Part shown: in pieces, positions 7,842-16,419 of the stretch
Position numbering within the stretch: the first letter of the stretch is position 1
Layout: the number at the start of each line of letters is the position of its first letter
NCBI GenBank assembly: GCA_014655195.1
Contig: BNBH01000032.1
Span: forward strand, 19,987-83,986
DNA: 64,000 nucleotides
Source: Streptomyces cellulosae
Lineage (GTDB): Bacteria; Actinomycetota; Actinomycetes; Streptomycetales; Streptomycetaceae
Direction: 5' to 3'
Translations under genes and position numbers: made by a program
Notes under the pieces: model-generated
Seen by the model: only the letters and a program-made list of their open reading frames with translations
Databases searched by the model: none
Told to the model about the DNA's origin: nothing

Positions 7842-8831
7842 ATGACCATGGCGTCACCGACGCAGTCCGCTCGCGGTACGGGTCGTGTTCCGGCGGACTC
7901 GGCCGACGGCGTCTGGACGTGGGCCGACGAGGGCGACCCGGAGTGGTCGTGGCTTCCTCGGTCCCGGACCGTCCCGGTCCCGTGCGGGAGGTACTTCGAC
8001 GCCGTCCGCATGCCGGCCGACATCGCCGCGCCCGCCCTCCGGCGCCTCGGCAGCGGCTCGGGGCCGGTCCTGGCCAACGACGTCACCCGCGTTTGGTGGG
8101 CTCTCCTGCCGCTCGGGGAAGCCGAGCCGGGCCGCTGGGCGCCCGGGGTCCGGGTCCTGCGCCGGGGCACCGTCATCGGCATACCGCCGCGCGAGGTCAC
8201 GGGAGGCAAGGACGTCCACTGGGTCGTCACCCCGGGGGCCAACACCACCTCCGCGACCCGGCTGCGCGAGGCCCTGATCGCTGCCGAGACCGCCCCCTCC
8301 CTCCCCGTGCTCCGCCCGGTGAACCGCCCCGTCTCACCGGCGAGGCGCCTGGCCCCGGCGCCGGACACAGCAGCGCTCCCTTTGAACCCCCGGCCGCTCA
8401 CACCGACGCAGCTGCGCACCGGCCGGCTCCTGCTCGCCGGGAATACCAATCAGGAAATCGCCGCCGAACTGCAGGTGTCCGTGACGACCGTGCGCGATCA
8501 CCTGAAGGGGATCGGCTACCGGGCCGGCGGAACCACCCCGGCCGGCCGAGCTGCCGCCCTCCTGGCCGGCGGACATCTCCCACCGCCGCAGACCGCCATG
8601 GCCGCGCCCGAGTTCACCTCCGACGACCTGGCCCTCATCCGAGCCGTCGCAGAGCTCTCCCACCCGGCCAGCGTGCCGATGCACCTGCGCGACTCCCAGG
8701 AGGACCACCTCGCGCAGCTTCGGCAGGCGGCCGGAGCCAGAAGCAACGCACACCTCGTCGCCTTGGCCTGGACACAGCTCACCGCTGCCCAGAGCCGCCC
8801 GATCGCGACGTCGGGCACGGAGGCATCATGA
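7842..8831 (+). CDS. LuxR-type HTH regulator with primase/polymerase-like N-terminal region
   Basis: 329 aa. ATG 7842 is preceded by GAAGAAAGGCAG. The N-terminal ~130 residues (VWTWADEGDPEWSWL, VTRVWWALLPLGEAE, HWVVTPGANTT) loosely resemble the primase-polymerase-like domain used in some Streptomyces regulators; this part is tentative. Residues about 187-240 form a GerE/LuxR HTH: LTPTQLRTGRLLLAGNTNQE, then IAAELQVSVTTVRDHLKGI. A second helical segment follows. There is no receiver domain. Its stop overlaps the start of the 512-aa protein (ATGA), so the two probably act together. Confidence 0.7.
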   Translation: MTMASPTQSARGTGRVPADSADGVWTWADEGDPEWSWLPRSRTVPVPCGRYFDAVRMPADIAAPALRRLGSGSGPVLANDVTRVWWALLPLGEAEPGRWAPGVRVLRRGTVIGIPPREVTGGKDVHWVVTPGANTTSATRLREALIAAETAPSLPVLRPVNRPVSPARRLAPAPDTAALPLNPRPLTPTQLRTGRLLLAGNTNQEIAAELQVSVTTVRDHLKGIGYRAGGTTPAGRAAALLAGGHLPPPQTAMAAPEFTSDDLALIRAVAELSHPASVPMHLRDSQEDHLAQLRQAAGARSNAHLVALAWTQLTAAQSRPIATSGTEAS

Positions 8832-10366
8832 CCCACCTCAACAACTCCGTGGCCGTCAAGGAGTCCGGGATGCCGCAGCCGCAACCACGTACCCTGCTGC
8901 AGCATCTCCTGGAGACCACCCCCGGGTTGAACTGCACGACGTGGGCCCGGTTTCAGGTTCTGTGGGGACGCATGGCGAGCGAGGCAGCACAGGGCTTAGG
9001 CCTCCCGAAGCTCGCCCAAGTCCGCGTATCGCGTTCCAGCTACCAGCGGTGGCTCTCCGGCGCCCACGTCACCAAGGGCGACACGGCGGTGATCCTGGAG
9101 TGGTACTTCGGCAAGAGCGCTGCCGAGCTGGCCCGGCCCGTACCCCACCGGGAGATCGTGCGGCCCAGCCCGCTTGACCCGAGCACCCTCACCGCCGCCA
9201 CGCGGGCCCTGGACTACACCTGGAACACCTCCCGATACGTGCCGGGCGAGCCGAACACCGGCGTCATCGGGACCTGGGAGCTCTCCGGTGGCCGGCACTT
9301 CCACGGGACGGCCATCGGCTTGCAGCTGTACGAGGCCGCGCCCGACGGCGATCAGGTCGAGCTCAAGGAAGCCGACCTGCCGCACCTGCAGTCCTACGTC
9401 CGATCGTCGCGCCGTGGGGTGGTCCTCGCCTCCCTCGGCGCCGCGGGCGGGACAGGCCTGTATCTGCTGGACGCCGCGCACGCCCGCCGTCAGCTCACCA
9501 CCGGCCAGGTTCCTCGCATCCCTACCGCCTACAAGCTGGACGATCTCACCTTCTCGCTCGCGCGGGCGCTGTACGTCCTGGACGACGGCATGCTCGCCGA
9601 CGACCTGCCGCTGTCCGACCGGGCAGAGGAGCTCGGCTACTACGTCAAGACCGGTGACTCGGCACCGCCGAGGTCGGACATGCCGGAGCTCTCACCGGTT
9701 GGCGCCGCGTGGCTCGGCTCCAGCCTGTGCGCGCAGTACATCACCCGGCGTCTCGACGAACTGCCTGCCGTCCCCGTGTTCTGGACCCGGGAAGCCACCG
9801 GCGAAGAGTGCGCTCCCTGGCTCCTGTTCCGGCACAAGCACGAGTACCTCCAGGCCGTGGCTAGCCGCTTCGCCGGCGCGGCCAGCCCTCTGGGGCGTGC
9901 CTTCTGCGTCCCGGAGCGGGCCGTTGACAGCACCGAGCCGTCTGAGCGGATCCTGCTGCTCCTCACCGTCGCGATGATGGAGATGCACCGGATCACGGTG
10001 TGGATCACCAGCGACCCGGCCTACGCCCAGACCGAGGGGTTCGTCCTGGCCCAGGACCGGGCCATCCTGGCCAACTGGGTACGCGAGGACTCCGTGTGGC
10101 GTGTCGCCACCACGAGCGCCGTCCAGGATGTCGCCCCCTACCGGGAAGCGATCGCGCACGCCCAGGCCCACAGCATCGTCGACGGGCCCACCCCTGCCGC
10201 CCGGCTGCAGGCGCTGGCCGAGTACCTCGAGCTGGAGTGGACATGGCTGGTCGCCCGGTGTCGCGCGCTCGGTGAGAGCGGGATCACCGGCATGCTGCGG
10301 CCCCGCAGTCGTCATCTCACGCTCACGGCCCTCGACCAGACTCTGCGCTTCCTCGGCGCGCTGTAG
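8828..10366 (+). CDS. Large regulator-like protein of unknown function
   Basis: 512 aa from ATG 8828, translationally coupled to the upstream LuxR-type gene. The first ~100 residues may contain a cryptic DNA-binding fold (VSRSSYQRWLSGAHVTKGD followed by VILEWYFGKSAAEL). A central segment, VVLASLGAAGGTGLYLLD, is hydrophobic but lies in a soluble context. The rest is helical without catalytic motifs. Proteins of this shape next to HTH genes are common in Streptomyces, but I do not recognise a named family. The next gene is 65 bp away with its own ribosome site. Confidence 0.55.
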   Translation: MTHLNNSVAVKESGMPQPQPRTLLQHLLETTPGLNCTTWARFQVLWGRMASEAAQGLGLPKLAQVRVSRSSYQRWLSGAHVTKGDTAVILEWYFGKSAAELARPVPHREIVRPSPLDPSTLTAATRALDYTWNTSRYVPGEPNTGVIGTWELSGGRHFHGTAIGLQLYEAAPDGDQVELKEADLPHLQSYVRSSRRGVVLASLGAAGGTGLYLLDAAHARRQLTTGQVPRIPTAYKLDDLTFSLARALYVLDDGMLADDLPLSDRAEELGYYVKTGDSAPPRSDMPELSPVGAAWLGSSLCAQYITRRLDELPAVPVFWTREATGEECAPWLLFRHKHEYLQAVASRFAGAASPLGRAFCVPERAVDSTEPSERILLLLTVAMMEMHRITVWITSDPAYAQTEGFVLAQDRAILANWVREDSVWRVATTSAVQDVAPYREAIAHAQAHSIVDGPTPAARLQALAEYLELEWTWLVARCRALGESGITGMLRPRSRHLTLTALDQTLRFLGAL

Positions 10367-10431
10367 GCAGCCGCGGTGGAGGTCGATAGGCTCAACCCGC
10401 TACGCTCCCAAGGTGATCTGAGGAACCAGCG

Positions 10432-11457
10432 TTGACGAAGGACCGCACCCGCCCCACCGTTGTCGTGGTCGGCCTCGGTGGCACCATCGCCATGATGCCC
10501 TCCGACCGTGATGGAGCGGCTCGCCCCACCCTGAGCGCGGAGGACCTGCTCGCCGCGGTACCCCAGCTGGACGGCACGGACATCGACATCCAGACGCTGT
10601 CCCTCGCGAGCAAGCCCGGCGCCTCGCTGACGCTGGACGACATTGACCGCCTCGCCAACCGGCTCCGGGCGATGGCCGGTGAAGGCACCGTCGACGGCAT
10701 CGTCGTAACCCAGGGAACCGACACCCTGGAGGAGACCGCCTACCTGCTGAGCCTGCTGTACGCGGAGCAGGCCCCGCTCGTCGTCACCGGAGCCATGCGC
10801 GCCCCGCACCTGGCCGGCGCCGACGGGCCAGCCAACCTGCTCGCGGCCGTCACCGTCGCGGCCAGCCCCCACGCCCGCGGCCTGGGCGTTCTCGTGGTCT
10901 TCAACGACCAGGTCTTCGACCCCGCGCGTGTCCGCAAGGCGCACAGCACCAGCACCAGCGCGTTCACCGCCCCCGACACCGGGGCCCTCGGCGTCGTCGC
11001 GGAAGGCGCCCTCCGCCTGCTCGCCGTCCCCGCGCACAAGCCCCGCCCCCTCGCCGCGACCCTCGACAGGCCAGCTCGCGTCGCCCTGTACTCCGCCACC
11101 CTCGGCGACGACGGCGCTCTCCTGGAGGTGCTGCTGAACCAGGTCGACGGCATGGTCATCGCCGGCTTCGGAGTCGGCCACGTCCCCGAGACCTGGGTTC
11201 CCGTCCTCGCGAAGGCGGCCCGGCGGATCCCAGTCGTCCTCGCCTCCCGCACCGGAGCCGGCACCACCCTCACGCGCGCGTACGGGTTCGACGGATCGGA
11301 GAAGGACCTGCTCTCCCGCGGTCTCATCGGCGCAGGCCACCTCGACCCGTACAAAGCCCGCCACCTCCTGACGGTGCTGCTGCGCAGCGGCGCCGACAAC
11401 GACACGATCCGTGCGACGTTCGCTCCCGCCGGAACGACCGCGGAGGGACGAGGCTGA
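10432..11457 (+). CDS. Asparaginase-family protein (L-asparaginase-like)
   Basis: 341 aa. TTG 10432 is preceded by GAGGAA, and no better start exists. The two nucleophile regions are clear: VGLGGTIAM (first Thr) and VVTQGTDTLEETAYLL (second Thr and Asp), followed by VVTGAMRAPHLAGADGPANL. The family hydrolyses asparagine to aspartate and ammonia. No signal peptide is present, so it is cytoplasmic. Its stop overlaps the start of a PPC-domain protein by one base (TGATG), an unusual pairing that hints at regulation or a specialised amide substrate. Confidence 0.85.
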   Translation: MTKDRTRPTVVVVGLGGTIAMMPSDRDGAARPTLSAEDLLAAVPQLDGTDIDIQTLSLASKPGASLTLDDIDRLANRLRAMAGEGTVDGIVVTQGTDTLEETAYLLSLLYAEQAPLVVTGAMRAPHLAGADGPANLLAAVTVAASPHARGLGVLVVFNDQVFDPARVRKAHSTSTSAFTAPDTGALGVVAEGALRLLAVPAHKPRPLAATLDRPARVALYSATLGDDGALLEVLLNQVDGMVIAGFGVGHVPETWVPVLAKAARRIPVVLASRTGAGTTLTRAYGFDGSEKDLLSRGLIGAGHLDPYKARHLLTVLLRSGADNDTIRATFAPAGTTAEGRG

Positions 11458-11921
11458 TGCGAGCCACCGAACTGACCCTGGGGCGCTCTTTCGCGCTGGC
11501 CTTCGACGACGGCGACGACTTCGTCAAGGAGCTCACCGGCTTCTGCGCGGAGCAGGGGATCCGGCAGGCGATCATCCCGATGTTCCTCGGCGGATTCCGG
11601 CGGGTGCACCTGGTGGGGACAGCCGGTCCGCTGCAGGACCCGGAAGCGCCCGTGTGGGACGAGACGGTCCTGGAGACGGTGGAGGCCGTCGGCGCCGGGA
11701 CCCTCGCCTGGAGCCCGGATACCGACTCCCTGGCCCCGCACCTTCACGTCGCGGTCGGACGCAAAGACCTCGAGGCCGCCGGCAGCGTGTCCCATCTGCT
11801 GTGGGCCGAGGTCCAGTTCATCCAGGAGTTGGCTCTACAGGAAGTCACCTCTCCCCCGATGTTGCGCCCCACGTGCGGTCCGTACAGCGTTCCTACGCTC
11901 ACCTTCGATCCGTCTCGCTGA
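11457..11921 (+). CDS. PPC/DUF296-domain protein
   Basis: 154 aa. The whole protein is one PPC (DUF296) domain, known from plant AT-hook proteins and from single-domain bacterial proteins: an N-terminal strand with DGDDFVKELTGFCAEQGI, then AIIPMFLGGFRRVHL, and the conserved histidine pair in LAPHLHVAVGR near residues 92-102. Bacterial homologues are trimers that may bind small ligands or metal; DNA binding is not shown. It overlaps the asparaginase stop by one base, so the two genes are cotranscribed. The end of the unit is followed by about 310 bp of non-coding DNA. Confidence 0.8.
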   Translation: MRATELTLGRSFALAFDDGDDFVKELTGFCAEQGIRQAIIPMFLGGFRRVHLVGTAGPLQDPEAPVWDETVLETVEAVGAGTLAWSPDTDSLAPHLHVAVGRKDLEAAGSVSHLLWAEVQFIQELALQEVTSPPMLRPTCGPYSVPTLTFDPSR

Positions 11922-12233
11922 CGAGCCCACCTTCCCAGGAACTGCGCCGGTCGGCCCTCTGCCACCGGGGATCCCGCACTCCGCCATGCAGGTGGTGAAC
12001 TCGCAGTACGCGACTGGGGCGCCTCCGGCGGCGCTTCGCCCTGGGTTCTGTCCACCCTGGACAGCTCGCCCTGCCCCTGAACCTGGCTGGTATCCGGCGG
12101 CTCCTCCACCGTGGCGCCCGACCGCATGCCAGCACCCAGAGGGTGGGAAACCTCGGTGAGCAGGTCTGTCCCACCCCCGATGCAGAATGCGGAGACTCTT
12201 CTCGAGCCCCAGCGCAGTAGGAAGGTGGGCCGG
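11922..12233. other. Intergenic region between convergent genes, with a hairpin
   Basis: No convincing gene. A perfect hairpin, CTGTCCA-CCC-TGGACAG, lies at 12048-12064, and a weaker GC stem at about 12021-12036. Either could serve as a terminator between the convergent asparaginase operon and the minus-strand methyltransferase; neither has a T tract, as is normal in Streptomyces. Confidence 0.45.
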
Positions 12234-13376
12234 CTACAGGGTGGCCGTCCAGCCGCCGCGGGTGAGGGTGGTCTCACCGTCGGGCGTGATGGTGACCTGC
12301 GCCCCGTACACCGGCAGCTCCCCGACCCAGTTGAGGCGGTCCAGGATCTCCTCCAGAGGGTCCCACAGACGGCGCGGGCCTCCCTGGTACACCGTGGGGG
12401 CCTCTCGGGGAGCGGTAGCGTGGGCGCGGACCCATGAGCCGTCGGGATGGGCCATCCAGACCGTGTGCCTGCCGTCCGGGGACCAGCGGTGGCGGTGTTC
12501 GATGCCCGGCACCTGAAGCTGGAGCATGGAGCGGACGCTCCATGCTTCCGGCACGAACACCAGATGGTGGCGGCTGACGCTCTCCTCGCCGGCGCCGCAC
12601 CTCGCCTCCGTCCAGACGGAGGCCGGGACCGTCTCCTCGTAGTCCTCGCCCTGGCGGGCGCTCATGAAGGAGGCCGGCTCGAAGGAGGTCCAGCCGCGGG
12701 CGCCGCCGTCCGGGGTTTTGTCGGCGTAGAGGATCAGGCCGGTTCCGGTGATCGTGGTCACGAGCCGGCCGTAGGGGCGCAGAGCCTGAAGCCAGGCAGC
12801 CGGGATGGTCGGCACGGAGACGGTGGACACGATCCGGTCGAACTCGCCGGGGAGCGGCCCCTGCGTGAGGTCGCAGACCGCGGTCTTGGGGCGGAGCCCG
12901 ATGGAGGCGAGCCGGTCGGTGGCGGCCTCCACGAGGTAGGGGTCGACGTCGACGCTCGTCACCCGGTCGGCGCCGAGGCGGTGGCAGGCCAGGGCGGTGC
13001 CGTAGCCGGTGCCAGTGGTCACCAGCGTGCGACACCCGTCGGTGATGTCCGCGTGCCGGTACATCCCCAGGACCAGGCCCGGCTCCGTCGAGGACGACGT
13101 CGACACCCCGGCGGTGACGACGGTGCCCGGTTCGGCGTGATCGGCGTGCAGAGCCCCGACCCGCGTCACCAGCGTGGTGTCGCTGTACGCAGCGGCGAGC
13201 CACGCGTCGGGGTCGGCCGCGCCGTCGCGCACTACCCGGCCGCCAGCCGCCTGGTCCCGCTCGTACCACCGGGGCACGAACAGGTGCCGAGGTGTACGGG
13301 CGACGGCGGCCTCCCAGGGGGATCCGGGCCGGGCTACCTTCTCGCCCAGCCGCTGGGCATGTGTCTCCCAGTCCAT
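12234..13376 (-). CDS. PIMT-like (protein-L-isoaspartate methyltransferase family) methyltransferase
   Basis: 380 aa from ATG 13376. The N-terminal block TPRHLFVPRWYERDQAAGG and the SAM motif LVTTGTGYGTALACHRLGAD (residues about 115-134) match the PIMT family; DVDPYLVEAATDRL follows. The C-terminal ~150 residues extend beyond a housekeeping PIMT, as in specialised members that act in peptide natural-product clusters (FxLD-type methyltransferases). Substrate inference: carboxylate methylation on a peptide or protein. It lies 28 bp downstream of the radical SAM gene on the same strand, so the two probably share a transcript. Confidence 0.75.
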   Translation of the reverse strand: MDWETHAQRLGEKVARPGSPWEAAVARTPRHLFVPRWYERDQAAGGRVVRDGAADPDAWLAAAYSDTTLVTRVGALHADHAEPGTVVTAGVSTSSSTEPGLVLGMYRHADITDGCRTLVTTGTGYGTALACHRLGADRVTSVDVDPYLVEAATDRLASIGLRPKTAVCDLTQGPLPGEFDRIVSTVSVPTIPAAWLQALRPYGRLVTTITGTGLILYADKTPDGGARGWTSFEPASFMSARQGEDYEETVPASVWTEARCGAGEESVSRHHLVFVPEAWSVRSMLQLQVPGIEHRHRWSPDGRHTVWMAHPDGSWVRAHATAPREAPTVYQGGPRRLWDPLEEILDRLNWVGELPVYGAQVTITPDGETTLTRGGWTATL

Positions 13377-13404
13377 GTCCGCTTCTCCTCTACCTCGGCC
13401 GGCC

Positions 13405-14265
13405 TCAGCCCATCGGCCCGCAGGAGCCGCCCCCGGACGAGCTGTCGTCCGAAGGCCCGCAGTCCGGCCCGCAGGGGTCCGCCGACATCCGGGCCGGGAC
13501 GCTCGCGCGGGCCTGCGCCCACTCGGGGCTGGCCAGGATCGACGCGAGCGGCCTCTCGCGCACGGTGCCCGCCGTCGCCAGGAAGCGGCCGATCTCGCAA
13601 GGCGCCACCCGGCCGTCAGGGAGCACGGCGGCCTTGCCGTTGGCGCACCGTCCGCACAGCGACGACGTGGACGGGAGCAGCCCGCCGGCGGCGCGGCCGA
13701 CCGGGCGGACCGGGTCGACGGAGGCGGTGACCCCGAGGGCTTCCATCTCGGCGCGGGCCTGCTGCGCCCGCTGGCCGTCCCCGTGATCGACGATGGCGAC
13801 CCGCAGCTTCACCTTCCGCTCTACGGCTTCGATGATGGCGGCGTGCGTCGCGGCGTGGGACCCGTTTCGACCAGTGACGGCGTCGTGCTCGGCAGCGACG
13901 TCGCTGTAGTACGAGGTGGCGACGCTCACCCGCGGGTCCTCGAAGAGCGCCCAGTGCTCGGCGCGGACCTTGTAGAGGTTGGAGTGGACCCGGACGTGCA
14001 GGCCGACGCGCAGTGCGTGCTCGACGAGCTCGGTGAAGCCGGGGTGCAGGGTGGGCTCGCCGCCGATGAACTGCACGGTGCTCGTGCCGAGGGCGGCGGC
14101 CTCGTCGATGAGCCGGTGCCAGTCGTCGGTGGTCATGCTGCCGTGGCCCTTGGTCGGGCCGGCCTCGGCGTAGCACTGACCAGGGCAGGTCAACTGGCAG
14201 CTGGAGGTGATCTCCAGCGAGAGGAAGTCAACCGACGTAGTGGGGCGGGTGTCCAAAACGGTCAT
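13405..14265 (-). CDS. Radical SAM/SPASM-type protein
   Basis: 286 aa. ATG 14265 (MTVLDTRPTTSVDFLSLEIT) overlaps the upstream cupin's stop (ATGA). The cluster motif reads SCQLTCPGQCYAEAG, that is CX3CX3C instead of the usual CX3CX2C. It is followed by QFIGGEPTLHPGF (the GGE motif) and a C-terminal SPASM-like block: LCGRCANGKAAVLPDGRVAP, then C. The last residues are Ser/Gly/Cys-rich (CGPDCGPSDDSSSGGGSCGP), perhaps an extra metal site. By family it would modify a peptide or protein using 5'-deoxyadenosyl radical chemistry; no precursor peptide was found beside it. Confidence 0.85.
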   Translation of the reverse strand: MTVLDTRPTTSVDFLSLEITSSCQLTCPGQCYAEAGPTKGHGSMTTDDWHRLIDEAAALGTSTVQFIGGEPTLHPGFTELVEHALRVGLHVRVHSNLYKVRAEHWALFEDPRVSVATSYYSDVAAEHDAVTGRNGSHAATHAAIIEAVERKVKLRVAIVDHGDGQRAQQARAEMEALGVTASVDPVRPVGRAAGGLLPSTSSLCGRCANGKAAVLPDGRVAPCEIGRFLATAGTVRERPLASILASPEWAQARASVPARMSADPCGPDCGPSDDSSSGGGSCGPMG

Positions 14266-14690
14266 GGGGTGCTCCTGTCTGGGGCCTTGTAGCCGGGGAT
14301 GGAGGGCCACCGCACGGTCAGGACGACCGACTCTTCCTCTGCGATCCACGAGTGGTCGACGCCGCGTCCCCAGACGACGTAATCGCCCGGTTCCTCAAGC
14401 AAGGCGTCGCCGCCGTCTTCCTCGCGGAGCTGGACGCGGAACTTGCCGCTGACGAGGACGAGGAGGCTTTCGCGTTCCTCGCCGGTGACCCAGGCGGTGC
14501 GCTGGTCACCGCGCCGGTGGACTCCCCACTTGATCTCGACATCCGTGCTGTGCCGGAGGTCGCCGGGGGTCTTGAAATGGCCGAGGAGCCACCCCTGGTC
14601 GTCGAGTGCGTCCTTGCCCGCGTTGCCCTTGTATACGCGGTCGTTCACGGTCGGGAACGTAGCAGAGGTGCGGTGGTGTTCGGGGTGCAT
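14262..14690 (-). CDS. Cupin-like protein
   Basis: 142 aa from ATG 14690; an internal GTG at 14648 (VNDRVYKGNAG) is an alternative start, and neither has a strong ribosome site. The core reads GWLLGHFKTPGDLRHSTDVE, RESLLVLVSGKFRVQL and GDYVVWGRGVDHSWIAEE, a small beta-barrel cupin with a conserved late His. Such proteins are sometimes annotated as 'signal peptidase I' in Streptomyces, but no serine-lysine peptidase motif is seen. It leads the operon cupin, radical SAM, PIMT-like, and could be a regulator or auxiliary enzyme. Confidence 0.7.
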   Translation of the reverse strand: MHPEHHRTSATFPTVNDRVYKGNAGKDALDDQGWLLGHFKTPGDLRHSTDVEIKWGVHRRGDQRTAWVTGEERESLLVLVSGKFRVQLREEDGGDALLEEPGDYVVWGRGVDHSWIAEEESVVLTVRWPSIPGYKAPDRSTP

Positions 14691-14845
14691 CAGATCTAAA
14701 GGGCTCGTTCGTAGATGGAGGTAATGAGGTCGTTGTCCGGGGTGGGGTGGGGTGGGGGCGTTGTCGGTGATGCCGGTGATTGGGCGGCGCCCGGTGGTGT
14801 TGTCAGGGGTGCGGCCGGCGGAGCGCACAGATCGGCGGAGGCCGA

Positions 14846-15412
14846 TCAGGGTGAGGAACTTGCCAACTGCTTCACCAGGGTTGTCGGTGCGCAGCGTGTA
14901 GACGACGCGGGGTGCCGCGGCTTGGTGTTCGTCTCGATGAACTCGCTTCGCGCGGGGCTGGCGTTAAGGAGTCCCCAGGCGTGGCCGAGGCCGACCAGGT
15001 GCGTGTCGTTGGCGGCCCCGGCCTTGTCGACGAGGTCGGCGATCATCGGGCGGACATCGGCTGGGGCGATCTCGACCGCTCGGGCGATGTCGTGGGTCTC
15101 CGGGTGCTCGGCGAGCGCGCGCAGCAGCCGCAGGTCCTGCTCGCTGAAGTCGGGGATGTGCTCGGGGGCCGGCGGTGGAGGTACCTGTCCGCTGGCCAGT
15201 ACGGCGTGGGCGCGGGCGGGCCGGCCGCGGCGGCTGGTGATGCCGTACTTCTTGCCGATGGCGACGATGTGGCCGGTGAACGTCGTGGTGCTGATGCCCA
15301 GGGCTTGGGCGCCGTCGGCGTTCGATGCTCCGGCGACCAGGTGTGCGGCGGCCCGCTTCTCGGCCGGGGTGAGCTGGGTGAGTTCTTGTGCGGTGCGGAT
15401 CTTCACAGGCAT
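14846..15412 (-). CDS. LuxR-type HTH regulator of the diterpene cluster
   Basis: 188 aa from ATG 15412. A GerE-like HTH lies at the N-terminus: LTPAEKRAAAHLVAGASNAD, GISTTTFTGHIVAIGKKYGI. A second helical region with EQDLRLLRALAEHPETHDIA and VDKAGAANDTHLVGLGHAWG follows; this architecture resembles the C-terminal half of the regulator at 7842. There is no receiver domain. It lies 41 bp downstream of the terpene synthase on the same strand, so it is likely the last gene of that operon and a pathway regulator. Confidence 0.7.
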   Translation of the reverse strand: MPVKIRTAQELTQLTPAEKRAAAHLVAGASNADGAQALGISTTTFTGHIVAIGKKYGITSRRGRPARAHAVLASGQVPPPPAPEHIPDFSEQDLRLLRALAEHPETHDIARAVEIAPADVRPMIADLVDKAGAANDTHLVGLGHAWGLLNASPARSEFIETNTKPRHPASSTRCAPTTLVKQLASSSP

Positions 15413-15453
15413 GGGAGGTGCTTTCGGTGGTGAGGTGAGTACCCCGGCTCAGG

Positions 15454-16419
15454 TCACGGGGTGGTGTACCGGTCGTGGTCGATGTGCCAGATGAACGCGT
15501 GGACGGTGTGCTTCAGGGCCTGGGCGTGATGCGTGAGCGGCAAGGAACCGGTGGCGGACAGCTCGTCGATGAGAGCGCGGGCGAGCAAGGCCTGCTCTTC
15601 GCACATCCGGGCAGCGGTCATGAACGCCTCGGAGAGCTGGAGGTGGCGCTCGCGCATCAGCAGTGTCGGCAGGCTCAACGGCGGCACGGGGCTCCGGCTC
15701 GCCTCCCGCGAGTAGGAGGCGAGGTCGTTGACCCACCCGGCCAGACGCGCGACTGCGGACTCCGACCGGTCCACCAGGTCCGCAGCGCCGTGCCGCTCGG
15801 GCAGTTCGTAGGAGAGGGCGATCGGTGCGATGGCGGTGAGGGTGCGGGCGAAGACGGTGAGGGGCCGCATCGTGCCGTAGGTGTGCAGCGGGACGCGGCT
15901 GGGGTCGTTCAGGTGCTGGGCCTCCCAGAGGAGCCCGAGGAGGTTTCCGTGCAGGTGTCCGGTGAGGGTGAGGTACTGGCTGGGCGTGGCCCTGCCCCGG
16001 ATGCGGTCGAGGAGGTCGCGCAGCGCTGTCGTGAACGGGCCTGGCGGTGCCGTGGGGGTGTTGTCGGCCAGGACGCCGGTCAGATCGTCGATGTGGTTGG
16101 CCAGGGCGGCGGGGTCGGCCGCAGCGGTCGTCTCGCCGTGGGTGTCGTCGAAGGCCACGAGCCACAGGAAGAGCTCGGCCGCGAGCAGCAAGCTGTCGAG
16201 ATCGGCGGTGGGCAGCGCGCGGACGATGCCCTGGCTGGTGATGCCACACAGGGTACGGAGCTCGTCGGCCGGCACGGGGAGGTTCCGTTCGGCGGCCCAG
16301 CGCCGGAGGTGCCTGTCCGCGGTGACAGCGTGCGGGCTGGTCGGGAACGGGCCGGGGAAGGCGGCACCGAGATCCGGCATGGTGAGGGGGACGGGCGCGA
16401 TGCCGGGGCCGCTGTTCAC
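15454..16419 (-). CDS. Class I terpene synthase (diterpene synthase)
   Basis: 321 aa from GTG 16419, overlapping the P450 stop (GTGA). The metal-binding motifs are complete: DDTHGE at residues 91-96, preceded by LFLWLVAF, and NDLASYSRE at 231-239, matching NDxxSxxxE. By family it ionises a prenyl diphosphate using Mg2+. Because a class II cyclase and a GGPP synthase lie in the same operon, the likely substrate is a bicyclic labdadienyl (copalyl-type) diphosphate, which it would convert to the final hydrocarbon or alcohol skeleton. The product cannot be deduced from sequence. Confidence 0.9.
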   Translation of the reverse strand: MNSGPGIAPVPLTMPDLGAAFPGPFPTSPHAVTADRHLRRWAAERNLPVPADELRTLCGITSQGIVRALPTADLDSLLLAAELFLWLVAFDDTHGETTAAADPAALANHIDDLTGVLADNTPTAPPGPFTTALRDLLDRIRGRATPSQYLTLTGHLHGNLLGLLWEAQHLNDPSRVPLHTYGTMRPLTVFARTLTAIAPIALSYELPERHGAADLVDRSESAVARLAGWVNDLASYSREASRSPVPPLSLPTLLMRERHLQLSEAFMTAARMCEEQALLARALIDELSATGSLPLTHHAQALKHTVHAFIWHIDHDRYTTP

